Positions 36,751 to 45,798 of a stretch of 64,000 nt of DNA are shown here, piece by piece. Below the pieces are notes generated by a model. That model searched no databases. It saw only the letters and a list, made by a program, of their open reading frames with translations, and had not been told where the DNA came from. The DNA comes from Variovorax sp. S12S4 (GTDB lineage Bacteria > Pseudomonadota > Gammaproteobacteria > Burkholderiales > Burkholderiaceae_C): the NCBI RefSeq assembly GCF_023195515.1, contig NZ_JALPKR020000002.1, positions 1,279,001 through 1,343,000 on the forward strand, written 5' to 3'. The first letter of the stretch is position 1, and every line of letters starts with the position of its first letter. Position numbers and translations under genes: made by a program.

Positions 36751-37497
36751 TTGGACCAGGTGCTCTTGATCACGGGCGGCAGCCGCGGCATCGGCGCCGC
36801 GACGGCCCTGCTGGCGGCGCAGCGCGGCTACGCGGTGGCAGTCAACTACGCCAGCAACTCGCTCGCCGCCGACGAAGTGGTGCGCACCATTCGTGCGGGC
36901 GGCGGCACCGCCATGGCCGTGCAGGCCGACGTGGGCGACGAGGCCCAGGTGCTGGCCATGTTCGAAAAGGTCGATGCCAGGCTCGGCCGCCTCACGGCGC
37001 TGGTCAACAACGCCGGCGTGGTCGACGTGCAGGCGCGCGTCGAGCAAATGAGCGTGGCGCGCCTGGAGCGCATGTTCCGCATCAACGTGATCGGCAGCTT
37101 CATCTGCGCGCGCGAAGCCGTCCGGCGCATGAGCACCCGGCAGGGCGGTTCGGGCGGCGCCATTGTCAACATCTCCAGCGGCGCCGCGCGGCTGGGTTCA
37201 CCCGACCAATACGTCGACTACGCGGCCAGCAAGGGCGCGATCGATACCTTCACCATCGGCCTGGCCAAGGAGGTCGCCGCCGAGGGCATTCGCGTGAACG
37301 CGGTGCGCCCGGGCCTGATCGATACCGAAATCCACGCCTCGGGCGGCATGCCCGACCGCGCCTTCGAACTCGCACCCACCGTGCCGATGCGGCGCACCGG
37401 CAGCGCCGAAGAAATTGCCGGCGCCATCCTGTGGCTGCTGTCCGCCGAGGCCAGCTACACCACCATGGCCCTGCTCGACGTCACGGGAGGAAGGTAG
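36751..37497 (+). CDS. Short-chain dehydrogenase/reductase (SDR)
   Basis: A 248-residue NAD(P)-dependent oxidoreductase. It has the cofactor motif ITGGSRGIGAATA, the NNAG motif in ALVNNAGVVD, the catalytic Ser in NISSGAARLG, and Tyr and Lys in YVDYAASKGAID. The start is TTG at 36751 with a strong AGGAGG seven bases before it; no ATG or GTG start fits better. It ends with a ribosome-site-like GGAGGAAGG that serves the tiny ORF before marC. Confidence 0.92.
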   Translation: MDQVLLITGGSRGIGAATALLAAQRGYAVAVNYASNSLAADEVVRTIRAGGGTAMAVQADVGDEAQVLAMFEKVDARLGRLTALVNNAGVVDVQARVEQMSVARLERMFRINVIGSFICAREAVRRMSTRQGGSGGAIVNISSGAARLGSPDQYVDYAASKGAIDTFTIGLAKEVAAEGIRVNAVRPGLIDTEIHASGGMPDRAFELAPTVPMRRTGSAEEIAGAILWLLSAEASYTTMALLDVTGGR

Positions 37498-37499
37498 GC

Positions 37500-37562
37500 A
37501 TGAGCCGCAGGGCCGCTCCCAAGGCGAATACCGCAGCGCGCAGCGCGGAGGCTTTCCGATGA
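37500..37562 (+). CDS. 20-codon ORF translationally coupled to marC
   Basis: Directly after the SDR stop, GGAGGAAGG is followed by an ATG at 37500 and a 20-residue basic reading frame (MSRRAAPKANTAARSAEAFR). Its TGA overlaps the marC start in ATGA. The DNA (GGCCGCTCCCAAGGCGAATA, then CGCAGCGCGCAGCGCGGAGG) looks like a variant of the intergenic repeat seen near ptsH-ptsI. It may only be a spacer that supplies the marC ribosome site, or a leader peptide. Confidence 0.4.
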   Translation: MSRRAAPKANTAARSAEAFR

Positions 37563-38212
37563 GCACCTCGATGGACCTGATCAAGCCGCTGGTCACGCTG
37601 GTGGCCATCGTCAACCCGCTGGCCATCGTGCCCTTCTTCATCCACTACACACAGGGGTATTCGGATGCGCAGCGGCGGCACACGGTGCGCATGTCGGCCT
37701 TCAGCGCCTTCGTGGTCATTGCGGTCAGCGCGCTGATCGGGCTGCAGCTGCTGGCGTTCTTCGGCATTTCGATTGCCAGCTTCCAGGTGGGCGGCGGCCT
37801 GCTGCTGCTCATGAGCTCGCTGTCGATGCTCAATGCCAAGCCGGCGGAGAGCAAGACCAACGTCGAAGAGCTGCGCGCCACCGAGGTAAAGGCCTCCATG
37901 GGCGCGTCCATCGCGGTGGTGCCGCTCACCATTCCGCTGCTCACCGGGCCGGCCACCATATCCACGGTGGTGATCTACGCCGACAAGACGCAGCACCTGT
38001 GGGAGCTCGGCTTGCTGGTCGGCTACGGTGTGGTGGTGGCACTGGCCACCGCGCTGGCGTTTTCGCTTGCACAGCCGATCGCCCGTGTGCTGGGCAAGAC
38101 CGGCATCAACATCATGACCCGGCTCATGGGCCTGATCCTCGCCGCGCTCGCGGTGGAGGTGATGGCCGACGGCCTCGGCAAGCTGTTTCCCATTCTTCAG
38201 CGCGTGGGCTGA
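37559..38212 (+). CDS. marC: MarC-family integral membrane protein
   Basis: A 217-residue membrane protein with about six helices. It has the MarC/SNARE-like signature LVAIVNPLAIVPFFI near the N-terminus and PLTIPLLTGPATISTVVIYA in the middle. Early links of MarC to multiple antibiotic resistance were not upheld, so the function stays unknown. The ATG at 37559 has GGAGG before it and overlaps the preceding 20-codon ORF. It converges on the EVE-domain gene six bases away. Confidence 0.9.
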   Translation: MSTSMDLIKPLVTLVAIVNPLAIVPFFIHYTQGYSDAQRRHTVRMSAFSAFVVIAVSALIGLQLLAFFGISIASFQVGGGLLLLMSSLSMLNAKPAESKTNVEELRATEVKASMGASIAVVPLTIPLLTGPATISTVVIYADKTQHLWELGLLVGYGVVVALATALAFSLAQPIARVLGKTGINIMTRLMGLILAALAVEVMADGLGKLFPILQRVG

Positions 38213-38217
38213 CCGAT

Positions 38218-38679
38218 TCAGCCCAGCATCTTCTCGATGACCCGCCAATGCGCGGGATCGACCGGCGTGATCGACAGCCGGTTGCCCTTGCGCAGCACGA
38301 CCAGCTCGCCCAGCTCGGGCTTGGCGCGCAGCTCGGGCAGCGCCAGCAGCCGGGTCTTGCGCACGGCCTGCACGTCGACCAGCAGCCAGCGCGGGTCTTC
38401 CTTCTTCGAGGCCGCGTCGTAGTACGGAGACTTCGGGTCGAACTGTGTCGGGTCGGGCTTGATGCCCGAGGCCACGCGCGCAATGCCCGCGATGCCGGGC
38501 TCCGGGCAGCTCGAGTGATAGAACAGCACGCCGTCGCCGACCTTCATGCCGTCGCGCATGAAGTTGCGTGCCTGATAGTTGCGCACGCCGGTCCACGCCA
38601 CCGTGGCGTTGGGCGCGGCGAGCGCGTCGTCGATCGAGACCTCGTCGGGCTCGGATTTCATCAACCAGTAATTGGGCAT
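38218..38679 (-). CDS. EVE domain-containing protein
   Basis: A 153-residue protein that is a single EVE (PUA-like) domain. It starts MPNYWLMKSEPDEVSIDDAL and contains GVRNYQARNFMRDGMKVGDG with VLFYHSSC, the family's aromatic base-binding pocket. EVE domains recognise modified nucleic-acid bases. The gene starts eight bases after the end of the binding-protein gene on the same strand and may be carried on the liv transcript. Confidence 0.93.
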   Translation of the reverse strand: MPNYWLMKSEPDEVSIDDALAAPNATVAWTGVRNYQARNFMRDGMKVGDGVLFYHSSCPEPGIAGIARVASGIKPDPTQFDPKSPYYDAASKKEDPRWLLVDVQAVRKTRLLALPELRAKPELGELVVLRKGNRLSITPVDPAHWRVIEKMLG

Positions 38680-38687
38680 GGTGCCCG

Positions 38688-39851
38688 TTATGGTGTCACA
38701 TAGTCAGACACGACGACCCATTTCCCGTCCTTGATCTGGGACAACCGCGATTGGTCGTTGCCCAGGCGCTTGGTGGCGGTGTAGGTGCTCTTCGCGCTGC
38801 CGAACATGTCGGGCTCGAAGGTCATGCTGTCCATGGCCTTGATGAAGCTGTCGGTCGAAAGGCCGGGGCCGGCCTTTTGCGCCGCCTTGATGAACGAATC
38901 GATGATCACGTAGCCATACACCGAGAACACCGTCGGGTCTTCGTTGAACTTGGTCTTGTACTTGTTGGCCCAGAAGCGCAGCGGCTGCGACTGCTCGTCG
39001 GTGTACGGGTTCTGCACCGTCATGGTGGCGTAGATGCCGTCCATCGCCTTGCCGCCCAGCTTGTGAATCAGGTCGGTATACGCCGCGCTCGAACCCAGGA
39101 AGGTCGGGTTGAAGCCGGTCTTGCGCGCCTCGCCCACGGTGCCGATGGTCTCGCGGATGATGGTGCCGAGCACCACCAGGTCGCAGTTGGCGGCCTTCAT
39201 CTTGGCAACCTGCGAGCTGAAGTCGGTGGCGCCGCGCTTGAACGAGGTTTTCTCCGCCAGTTCCATTCCCGCCGTTTTCAGGCCCGCCTCGGCGCCGCGC
39301 TGCACCTCGAGCCCGAACTCGTCGTCCTGGTAGATGGTGCAGACCTTCTTGGCGCCCTTCTCCTTGATCATCTTCGGCAAGGCGAGGCGGATCTGGTCGT
39401 AGTAGGTGGCAGCGAACGAATACTTGAGCCGGTGCAGCGGGTCGTACATTTCGCGCGCCGCGGTAATGGGCATGAAGTTGACGATGTTCTTCTCGAACTG
39501 CACCGGCATGGCCGCCATGTTCTGCGCTGTGCCGATGTGGCCGGCCATGATGAAGATCTTTTCCTGGTTGACCAGCTTCTGCGCCGCGAGCACGGCCTTC
39601 TTCGGGTCGTAGCCCGAATCTTCGACAAAGAGCTTGAGCTTGCGGCCATTGATGTTGCCCTGCTCGTTGAGTTCGTCCACGCGCAGCTGCATGCCGTTGC
39701 GCGCCTGCTTGCCGAAGCCCGCGAGCGGCCCCGACAAGTCCTGGATCGTGCCGATCCGGATCTCGTCCTTGCTCACGCCCTGTTGCTGCGCGGACGCGAA
39801 CGTCGCGATCAGGCCCAGCACGGCCAGAGTCGTCACTGTCTTGAGCTTCAT
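38688..39851 (-). CDS. ABC transporter substrate-binding protein, branched-chain amino acid type
   Basis: A 387-residue periplasmic binding protein (LivJ/peripla_BP_6 type). Signal peptide cleavage is near FASA-QQQGVSK. The mature start DEIRIGTIQDLSGPLAGFGK is typical. It contains KAVLAAQKLVNQEKIFIMAG and CTIYQDDEFG. It follows the CoA-ligase gene of the liv cluster. Ligands of such proteins near acyl-CoA ligases are often organic acids rather than amino acids; this is inference. Confidence 0.92.
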   Translation of the reverse strand: MKLKTVTTLAVLGLIATFASAQQQGVSKDEIRIGTIQDLSGPLAGFGKQARNGMQLRVDELNEQGNINGRKLKLFVEDSGYDPKKAVLAAQKLVNQEKIFIMAGHIGTAQNMAAMPVQFEKNIVNFMPITAAREMYDPLHRLKYSFAATYYDQIRLALPKMIKEKGAKKVCTIYQDDEFGLEVQRGAEAGLKTAGMELAEKTSFKRGATDFSSQVAKMKAANCDLVVLGTIIRETIGTVGEARKTGFNPTFLGSSAAYTDLIHKLGGKAMDGIYATMTVQNPYTDEQSQPLRFWANKYKTKFNEDPTVFSVYGYVIIDSFIKAAQKAGPGLSTDSFIKAMDSMTFEPDMFGSAKSTYTATKRLGNDQSRLSQIKDGKWVVVSDYVTP

Positions 39852-39883
39852 GGGGTTGTCTCCTCGGGTTGACAAAAAACGAA

Positions 39884-41773
39884 TCAGCGATACATCGCCT
39901 CGATGCGCTCGGCGTACTTGGCCTGCACCAGTTTCCGCTTGAGCTTCATCGTCGGCGTGAGCTCTTCGTCCTCGGCACTCAACTGCGTTTCGAGCAGGAA
40001 GAACTTCTTGATCTGCTCGACCCGCGCAAACTTCGCGTTGACGCGATCGATCTCGCCCTGGATCAGGTCCAGCACCTCTTGCGCACGCGTCAGGCTTTCG
40101 TAGTTGCTGAACGGCACATCGTGGTCCTGCGCAAACTTCTCGACGTTCTCCTGATCGATCATGACGATCACCGTCAGGTAGGGCTTCTTGTCGCCGATCA
40201 CCACTGCGTCGGTGATGTAGGGGCTGAACTTGAGCTCGTTCTCCAGCTCGCTCGGCGTGATGTTCTTTCCACCTGCCGTGATGATGATGTCCTTCATGCG
40301 GTCGGTGATGCGGAAATACCCTCCCGCGTCGACTGTTCCCACGTCGCCGGTGTGCAGCCAGCCGTCGGCGTCGATGGTTTCGGCGGTTTTCTCCGGCAGG
40401 TTGAGGTACCCCATGAAGACATTGGGGCCGCGCACCAGGATTTCGCCGGTTTGCGGATCGAGGCGAACCTCGTTGTAGCTGGTGGCCGGCCCGATCGAGC
40501 CCGGCATGATCCGCGACGGCGGCACGCCCGTGGAGGCGCCGCACGATTCCGTCATGCCCCATACCTCCAGCATGGGCACGCCCAGCGCGAGGTACCAGCG
40601 CACGAGATCGGGCGAAATCGGCGCCGCACCGGTCACGAGGAACCGCGCGCGGTGAATCCCGATGAGCTTGCGCACGTTGTTGAGCGCCAGCCAGCGCGCC
40701 ACGCGGAACTTGAGGCGCAGCCCCGCGCCCACCGGCTGGCCCTGCAGCACGCGCTCGGCTATCTGCTGGCCCACGCCAATACTCCAGCCGTAGGCGGCCT
40801 GCTGCAGCCGGCTCGCTTCCTTCAGCGCGATCATCACGCCCGAATAGAACTTTTCCCACACGCGCGGCACGGCGGTGAACACGGTGGGCGAGATCTCGCG
40901 CACGTTCTCGGGCACCGTCTCCGGGTTCTCGACGAAGTTGAGAATCGAGCCGGTGTACATCGCGAAGTATTCGCCGCCCATGCGCTCGGCGATGTGGCAC
41001 AGCGGCAGAAAGCACATGCGCTCGTCACCCTCGCCCTGCGCCAGCAGGGAGTTGTAGCCGCGCATGGTGTACACCAGCCCGTGGTGGCTGTGCATGGCGC
41101 CCTTGGGTTTGCCGGTGGTGCCCGAGGTGTAGACGAGGATGGCCAGGTCTTCGGGCCGGCAGGCGGCAATGCGCTGCTCCAGCGCCTGCGGATGGGCCTG
41201 CAGGTATTCACGGCCGAGCAGGCGCAAAGCGTCAAGGCTGATGACGCCCGGGTCGTCGAGGTCGCGCAGGCCCTCCATGTCGAACACGACAATCTTGCGC
41301 AGCATCGGCAACCGCGCACGCACTTCGAGCGCCTTGTCCAGCTGCTCGTCGTCTTCCACGAAGAGCACCGTGGTGCGGGAGTCTTCGCAAAGATAGTGCA
41401 CCTGCGAAGCCGCGTCGGTGGGGTAGATGCCGTTGGACACACCGCCGCAGCTGAGCACGGCAACATCGCACAGCACCCATTCGATGACGGTGTTGGCGAG
41501 GATCGAAGCGCACTCCCCTTGGCCAAAGCCGAGCGCCAGCAGCCCACCCGCAATCTCGCGCACCGCATCGGCGGTTTGCCGCCAGGTCCAGGCGCGCCAG
41601 ATGCCGAATTCCTTCTGCCGCATCCACACCTTGTCGGCACGCAGTTCCACGGCCTTCCAGAACACGGCGGGAATGGTCTCGCCGGGCACCACGATGCCGG
41701 GCTTCGGCTGCAGGTGAGCCAGGTCCCAGAGGCCGGCTGGAGCGCGCAAGGCAAGGGTGCTCATCTCGCTCAT
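39884..41773 (-). CDS. AMP-binding long-chain acyl-CoA ligase
   Basis: A 629-residue adenylate-forming enzyme making acyl-CoA from an acid, ATP and CoA. It has the ATP loop VYTSGTTGKPKGAMHSHHG, LEVWGMTESCGAST, the WLHTGDVGTVDAGGYFRITD segment with DRMKDIIITAGGKNI, and a C-terminal PTMKLKRKLVQAKY lysine region. The ATG at 41773 overlaps the livF stop (ATGA). Its place between livF and the binding-protein gene implies that the imported acid is activated on entry. Confidence 0.93.
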   Translation of the reverse strand: MSEMSTLALRAPAGLWDLAHLQPKPGIVVPGETIPAVFWKAVELRADKVWMRQKEFGIWRAWTWRQTADAVREIAGGLLALGFGQGECASILANTVIEWVLCDVAVLSCGGVSNGIYPTDAASQVHYLCEDSRTTVLFVEDDEQLDKALEVRARLPMLRKIVVFDMEGLRDLDDPGVISLDALRLLGREYLQAHPQALEQRIAACRPEDLAILVYTSGTTGKPKGAMHSHHGLVYTMRGYNSLLAQGEGDERMCFLPLCHIAERMGGEYFAMYTGSILNFVENPETVPENVREISPTVFTAVPRVWEKFYSGVMIALKEASRLQQAAYGWSIGVGQQIAERVLQGQPVGAGLRLKFRVARWLALNNVRKLIGIHRARFLVTGAAPISPDLVRWYLALGVPMLEVWGMTESCGASTGVPPSRIMPGSIGPATSYNEVRLDPQTGEILVRGPNVFMGYLNLPEKTAETIDADGWLHTGDVGTVDAGGYFRITDRMKDIIITAGGKNITPSELENELKFSPYITDAVVIGDKKPYLTVIVMIDQENVEKFAQDHDVPFSNYESLTRAQEVLDLIQGEIDRVNAKFARVEQIKKFFLLETQLSAEDEELTPTMKLKRKLVQAKYAERIEAMYR

Positions 41774-42543
41774 CTCCAGGTCTTTTTCTTTTTCCAGCGC
41801 CGCTCGCCGCGCACGCCGTCGTCCTTGACACCGAGGTAAAACTCCTTGATGTCCTCTTTCTCGCGCAGGCGCTCGCAGGTGTCTTCCATGACGATGCGGC
41901 CGTTCTCAAGCACGTAGCCATGGTCGGAGGCGTTGAGCGCCATGTTGGCGTTCTGTTCGACCAGCAAGATGGTGGTGCCGCGTTCGCGATTGATGCGTAC
42001 GACGATCTCGAAGATCTCTTTCGTCAGCTTGGGGCTGAGGCCAAGGCTGGGTTCATCGAGCAGGATGAGGTGCGGCGCGGCCATGATGGCGCGCGAGATG
42101 GCGAGCATCTGCTGCTGGCCGCCGGAGAGCAGGCCGGCGTCCTGCGTGGCACGTTCTCGCAGGATGGGAAAGTAGGTGTAGACACTCTCCATGTCCCGCG
42201 CCACGCCGTCGCGGTCCTTGCGGGTGTAGGCCCCCATCAGCAGGTTGTCCTTCACCGAAAGAAGCGGAAACACTTCGCGGCCTTCGGGCACGTGGCTCAG
42301 GCCCTGCTGCACGATGTGGGCTGGGTCCTTGGCGGTGATGTCCTTGCCCTGGAATTCGATGCTGCCTTTTCTGGGATCGATGATTCCTGAGATCGTTTTC
42401 AGGATGGTCGTTTTTCCTGCGCCATTCGATCCCAGGACAGTCACGATCTCGCCTTGCCTGACTTTCAGGCTCACGCCACGGATGGCCTTGATGGGGCCGT
42501 AGGCGCTTTCGACGTTTAGCAGCTGGAGTACGACGTCGGTCAT
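41770..42543 (-). CDS. livF: Branched-chain ABC transporter ATP-binding protein LivF
   Basis: A 257-residue ATPase. It has Walker A VLGSNGAGKTTILKTISG, signature LLSGGQQQMLAISRA and Walker B LILLDEPSLGLSP. The C-terminal tail is unusually basic (GERRWKKKKTWR). It is separated from livG by 463 bp, mostly a structured repeat, while all other genes of the cluster are tightly packed. Confidence 0.95.
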   Translation of the reverse strand: MTDVVLQLLNVESAYGPIKAIRGVSLKVRQGEIVTVLGSNGAGKTTILKTISGIIDPRKGSIEFQGKDITAKDPAHIVQQGLSHVPEGREVFPLLSVKDNLLMGAYTRKDRDGVARDMESVYTYFPILRERATQDAGLLSGGQQQMLAISRAIMAAPHLILLDEPSLGLSPKLTKEIFEIVVRINRERGTTILLVEQNANMALNASDHGYVLENGRIVMEDTCERLREKEDIKEFYLGVKDDGVRGERRWKKKKTWR

Positions 42544-42574
42544 TGCGTCGCCTCGTTTGCTTCGGATGGGGGGC

Positions 42575-42903
42575 GGCGTTGGGGCCCCTGCCCCGGTCGG
42601 GCCGACGTCACCGGCCCTTCGGGCTGCCCTGCGCTGCTCACGACAGGCGGGGTCTCGCAGAACTCGCTTCGCTCAAACAGCTGCGAGCCCTGATCCGCCT
42701 GTCGCTCCGCTGCTCGGCGGCGCCTCAACGGCCCGCCCGCGGCAGGGGCCCCAACGCCGTGGGCACGCTCAGGGTGGTTCCTCCACTCCCAAGCCCGGTG
42801 TGCGGTGCGGGGCGGGCGGCCCCTCTGTGCCGCCGAGGAGCGCAGCGTTTCGCGGACAAGGGCTCGCAGCTGTTTGAGCGAAGCGAGTTCTGCGAGACCC
42901 CGC
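42575..42903. repeat. Structured intergenic element with interlocked inverted repeats, between livG and livF
   Basis: The 463-bp gap between livG and livF has no convincing gene. It contains a perfect 45-base inverted repeat (42647-42691 with 42859-42903, core CAGAACTCGCTTCGCTCAAA). Imperfect matching extends inwards to about 75 bases per arm. A second perfect 18-base pair (42575-42592 with 42741-42758, GGCGTTGGGGCCCCTGCC) is interleaved with the first, giving A-B-A'-B' order. The open frames on both strands share the peptide GSQLFERSEFCETP because of the repeat. It is probably a repeat element of the genome. Confidence 0.85.
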
Positions 42904-43006
42904 GAAACGCGAGCACCGCAGGGGAGCCGCGAAGCGGCCGGCATAGTGGGGGCGCTCGCGCCGTACCGCATACCGGGCGTCTCCAACGAAGCAGCGAACA
43001 AGGCGT

Positions 43007-43825
43007 TCATACCGCCACCCTCCTCAAGCTGCTCACATCATCCACAGTCCCAAGATAGGCTTCGACAACGCGCGAATCAGCCTGCACCTCGCGCGGCGTG
43101 CCCGTAGCCAGCACCTCGCCCATGTTCATGGCAAGCACACGGTCCGAGACCTTCGACACCAAAGACATGTCGTGCTCCACCATCAGCACCGAAACACCCA
43201 GCTCATGCTGAATGTCCTGAATCCAGAACGCCATGTCGGCTGTCTCTTCCACGTTGAGCCCTGAAGACGGCTCATCGAGCAACAGCAGCTTCGGCTCGGT
43301 GCACAGTGCGCGCGCCAGCTCCACCACCTTGCGCACGCCGTAAGGCAAACCGGCGACCATCGAATCGCGGTGATGCTGCAAGTCCAGCAGGTCGATCACC
43401 TGCTCGGCCTTTTCGCGCGCCGCAATTTCGGCACGTCGCGTGGCGGGCGTAAAGAAAACCTCGCTCCAGAACCCCGTCTGCCGGTGCGTGTGACGGCCGA
43501 TCAGCAGGTTGTGCAAGACAGTCGCATGCTCGAAGAGTTCGATGTTCTGGAACGTGCGCGCAATGCCCAGCCCCGCAATCGCGTGCGGTGCCTGCTGCGT
43601 CAACGCGAGCGGGCCCGAGGCCTCGCCATTCCATCTGATCTCGCCCATGGTCGGCGTGTAGATGCGGCTGATCAGGTTGAACACCGTCGTCTTGCCCGCG
43701 CCGTTCGGGCCGATCAAGGTGAACACCTCGCCTCGCCGCACGTCGAAGCTCACCTTGTTGACCGCGAGCACGCCGCCGAAGCGCACGCTCAGGTCCTTGG
43801 CGGAGAGAAGGATGTCGCCGCTCAT
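43007..43825 (-). CDS. livG: Branched-chain ABC transporter ATP-binding protein LivG
   Basis: A 272-residue ATPase. It has Walker [19 protein letters not shown], the LivG-type signature [17 protein letters not shown], Walker [13 protein letters not shown] and the H-loop MVEHDMSLV. The ATG at 43825 overlaps the livM stop (ATGA). The frame is open far upstream through livM, but that is a shadow of other genes. Confidence 0.95.
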   Translation of the reverse strand: MSGDILLSAKDLSVRFGGVLAVNKVSFDVRRGEVFTLIGPNGAGKTTVFNLISRIYTPTMGEIRWNGEASGPLALTQQAPHAIAGLGIARTFQNIELFEHATVLHNLLIGRHTHRQTGFWSEVFFTPATRRAEIAAREKAEQVIDLLDLQHHRDSMVAGLPYGVRKVVELARALCTEPKLLLLDEPSSGLNVEETADMAFWIQDIQHELGVSVLMVEHDMSLVSKVSDRVLAMNMGEVLATGTPREVQADSRVVEAYLGTVDDVSSLRRVAV

Positions 43826-44898
43826 CTCAACCGGTCCGATTTGGTGAACGACTTCTGCCGCTTGAACAAGCCCCGGCGGTAGAACGGAAAGAGCTGCAGC
43901 CAGGTGCGGATCTTCAGCCACCGGCCATACAGGCCCAACGGCTCGAACAGCACAAACGCGATCAGCACCACGCCGTACACCAGCCCCTGCAGTCCCGGCG
44001 CCTGGCCGACCACGGCCGGCAGCCAGTCCTTGCCCATCGAGATCAGCTGCGGCATCGCAATCAGGAAGATCGCGCCCAGGAACGCACCATGCACCGAGCC
44101 CAGGCCACCGATCACCACCATCAGCAGCAAGTCGATCGACTGCAGGATGTTGAACTGGTCCGGCGAGATGAAGCTCAGCTTGTGCGCATACAGCGCACCG
44201 CCCAGTCCCGCGAGCGCGGCCGAAATCGCGAACGACATCGTCTTGTAGCGCGCCAGGTGAATGCCCATGCTCTGCGCCGAGATTTCCGAATCGCGAATGG
44301 CAACGAAGGCGCGCCCGGTCGGCGAGCGCAGCAGGTTCAGGATGCCCAGCGTGCTGAGCACCGCCACCACCAGGCACAGAAAGTAGAAGCCGTTGCCCGA
44401 CCCGAGCGACCAGCCGAAGAGCTGCGGCGACTTCACATGCAGACCCGCGTTGCCGCCGGTCACGCTCTCCCAGCGCGCGAACACTTCCTCGACGATGAAG
44501 CCGAACGACAGCGTCGCGATGCCAAGGTAGATGCCCTTCACCCGCAACGCCGGCAAGGCCACCACCACGCCAACCCCCGCCGAGAGCGCTGCGGCCGCGA
44601 GCAGCGCAATGGGGAACGGCACGCCCATGTTGGTCAGCACGCCTTGCGTGTACGCACCCGCCCCGAGGAACGCCGCATGCCCGATGGAGAACTGCCCTGT
44701 GAAGCCGGCGAGCAGCATCAGGCCCAATCCGACGATGCCGTAGATCAGCACGAAAGTCAGCTGCGCGAGCCAGTACTCGTCGATGGCCCACGGCGCAACG
44801 ACAAGGAAAGCGACGAGCAGGCCGTACCAGAACACATGGCCGCCGTGCCGCGCAAGGCGGATGTCCTGGTCGTAGCTGGACTTGAAGATGAAGCGCAT
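43822..44898 (-). CDS. livM: Branched-chain ABC transporter permease LivM
   Basis: A 358-residue permease with about nine helices. It has [20 protein letters not shown] and the coupling loop [20 protein letters not shown], both typical of LivM. The C-terminus is cytoplasmic and basic. Six bases separate it from livH, and it overlaps livG at its 3' end. Confidence 0.95.
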   Translation of the reverse strand: MRFIFKSSYDQDIRLARHGGHVFWYGLLVAFLVVAPWAIDEYWLAQLTFVLIYGIVGLGLMLLAGFTGQFSIGHAAFLGAGAYTQGVLTNMGVPFPIALLAAAALSAGVGVVVALPALRVKGIYLGIATLSFGFIVEEVFARWESVTGGNAGLHVKSPQLFGWSLGSGNGFYFLCLVVAVLSTLGILNLLRSPTGRAFVAIRDSEISAQSMGIHLARYKTMSFAISAALAGLGGALYAHKLSFISPDQFNILQSIDLLLMVVIGGLGSVHGAFLGAIFLIAMPQLISMGKDWLPAVVGQAPGLQGLVYGVVLIAFVLFEPLGLYGRWLKIRTWLQLFPFYRRGLFKRQKSFTKSDRLR

Positions 44899-44904
44899 AT
44901 CGGG

Positions 44905-45780
44905 CTACACCTTCTTGCGCAGCTTCTCGCCGTACAGGCCGTTGGGCTTGATCATGAGCATCAGCAGCACGACGATGTACGGTGCCGTGTCCTTGAACCC
45001 ATCGGGCAGGTAGAACCCGGCGAACGATTCGACGATGCCGATCACCAGCCCACCGACGATGGCGCCCGGCAGGCTGCCGAATCCGCCCACCACCGCGGCC
45101 GGAAAAGCCTTGAGCCCGATGAAGCCCATGTTCGCGTGCACGAAGGTAATGGGCGCGAGCAGCATGCCCGCAATGGCCGCCACCGCCGCCGCCAGGCCCC
45201 ACACCAATCCGTTGAGCCGCTTCACCGGAATGCCCATGTAGTAGGCCGCTAGCTGGTTCTGCGAAGAGGCCTGCATCGCAATGCCCAGCTTGCTGTAGCG
45301 GAACATCGCAAACAGCAGCCCGCAGAGGATGGCGGTGGCAATGATGATGGCGAGCTGCTCCATGTTGACCACCAACTCGCCCACTTTCCAGATCTGGTCC
45401 TTGTACGGAACGGCGAGCGTGTGGGTGTCGGTGCCGATACCCGGCACCATGGTGATGAGCCCGCGCGCCACGTACGCAATGCCGATGGTCAGCATCACGA
45501 TGGAGAACTGCGGCTGCCCGAGGATGGGACGAATCACCACCAGCTCCAGCAGCACGCCGAAAGCTGCCATGGCCACCAGCGCCAGCACCGCCGCAAGCCA
45601 GAACGGCATGCCGAACAGCGACATGCCGGCAAACGCACCGAAGGCTCCGAGCATCATCAGGTCGCCCTGCGCAAAGCTCACGGTTTCGGTCGCCTTGTAG
45701 ATGAGCACGAAGCCCAGCGCGATCAACCCATAGATGCAGCCTTGCGCAATGCCCGACAGCAGGAGCTGGAGTATTTGCAT
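44905..45780 (-). CDS. livH: Branched-chain ABC transporter permease LivH
   Basis: A 291-residue permease with about eight helices. It starts MQILQLLLSGIAQGCIYGLI, contains TVSFAQGDLMMLGAFGAF and ASSQNQLAAYYMGIPVKRLN (coupling helix), and ends IKPNGLYGEKLRKKV. It follows the AraC regulator by 18 bases, so regulator and transporter are likely one operon. Confidence 0.95.
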   Translation of the reverse strand: MQILQLLLSGIAQGCIYGLIALGFVLIYKATETVSFAQGDLMMLGAFGAFAGMSLFGMPFWLAAVLALVAMAAFGVLLELVVIRPILGQPQFSIVMLTIGIAYVARGLITMVPGIGTDTHTLAVPYKDQIWKVGELVVNMEQLAIIIATAILCGLLFAMFRYSKLGIAMQASSQNQLAAYYMGIPVKRLNGLVWGLAAAVAAIAGMLLAPITFVHANMGFIGLKAFPAAVVGGFGSLPGAIVGGLVIGIVESFAGFYLPDGFKDTAPYIVVLLMLMIKPNGLYGEKLRKKV

Positions 45781-45798
45781 GCGGCCTCTTTTTGCGCG

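Noticed and set aside
42540..43058. Open frames on both strands in the livG-livF gap that share GSQLFERSEFCETP
   Set aside because: The shared peptide arises because both strands read the same inverted repeat; no start signals or domains support a gene.
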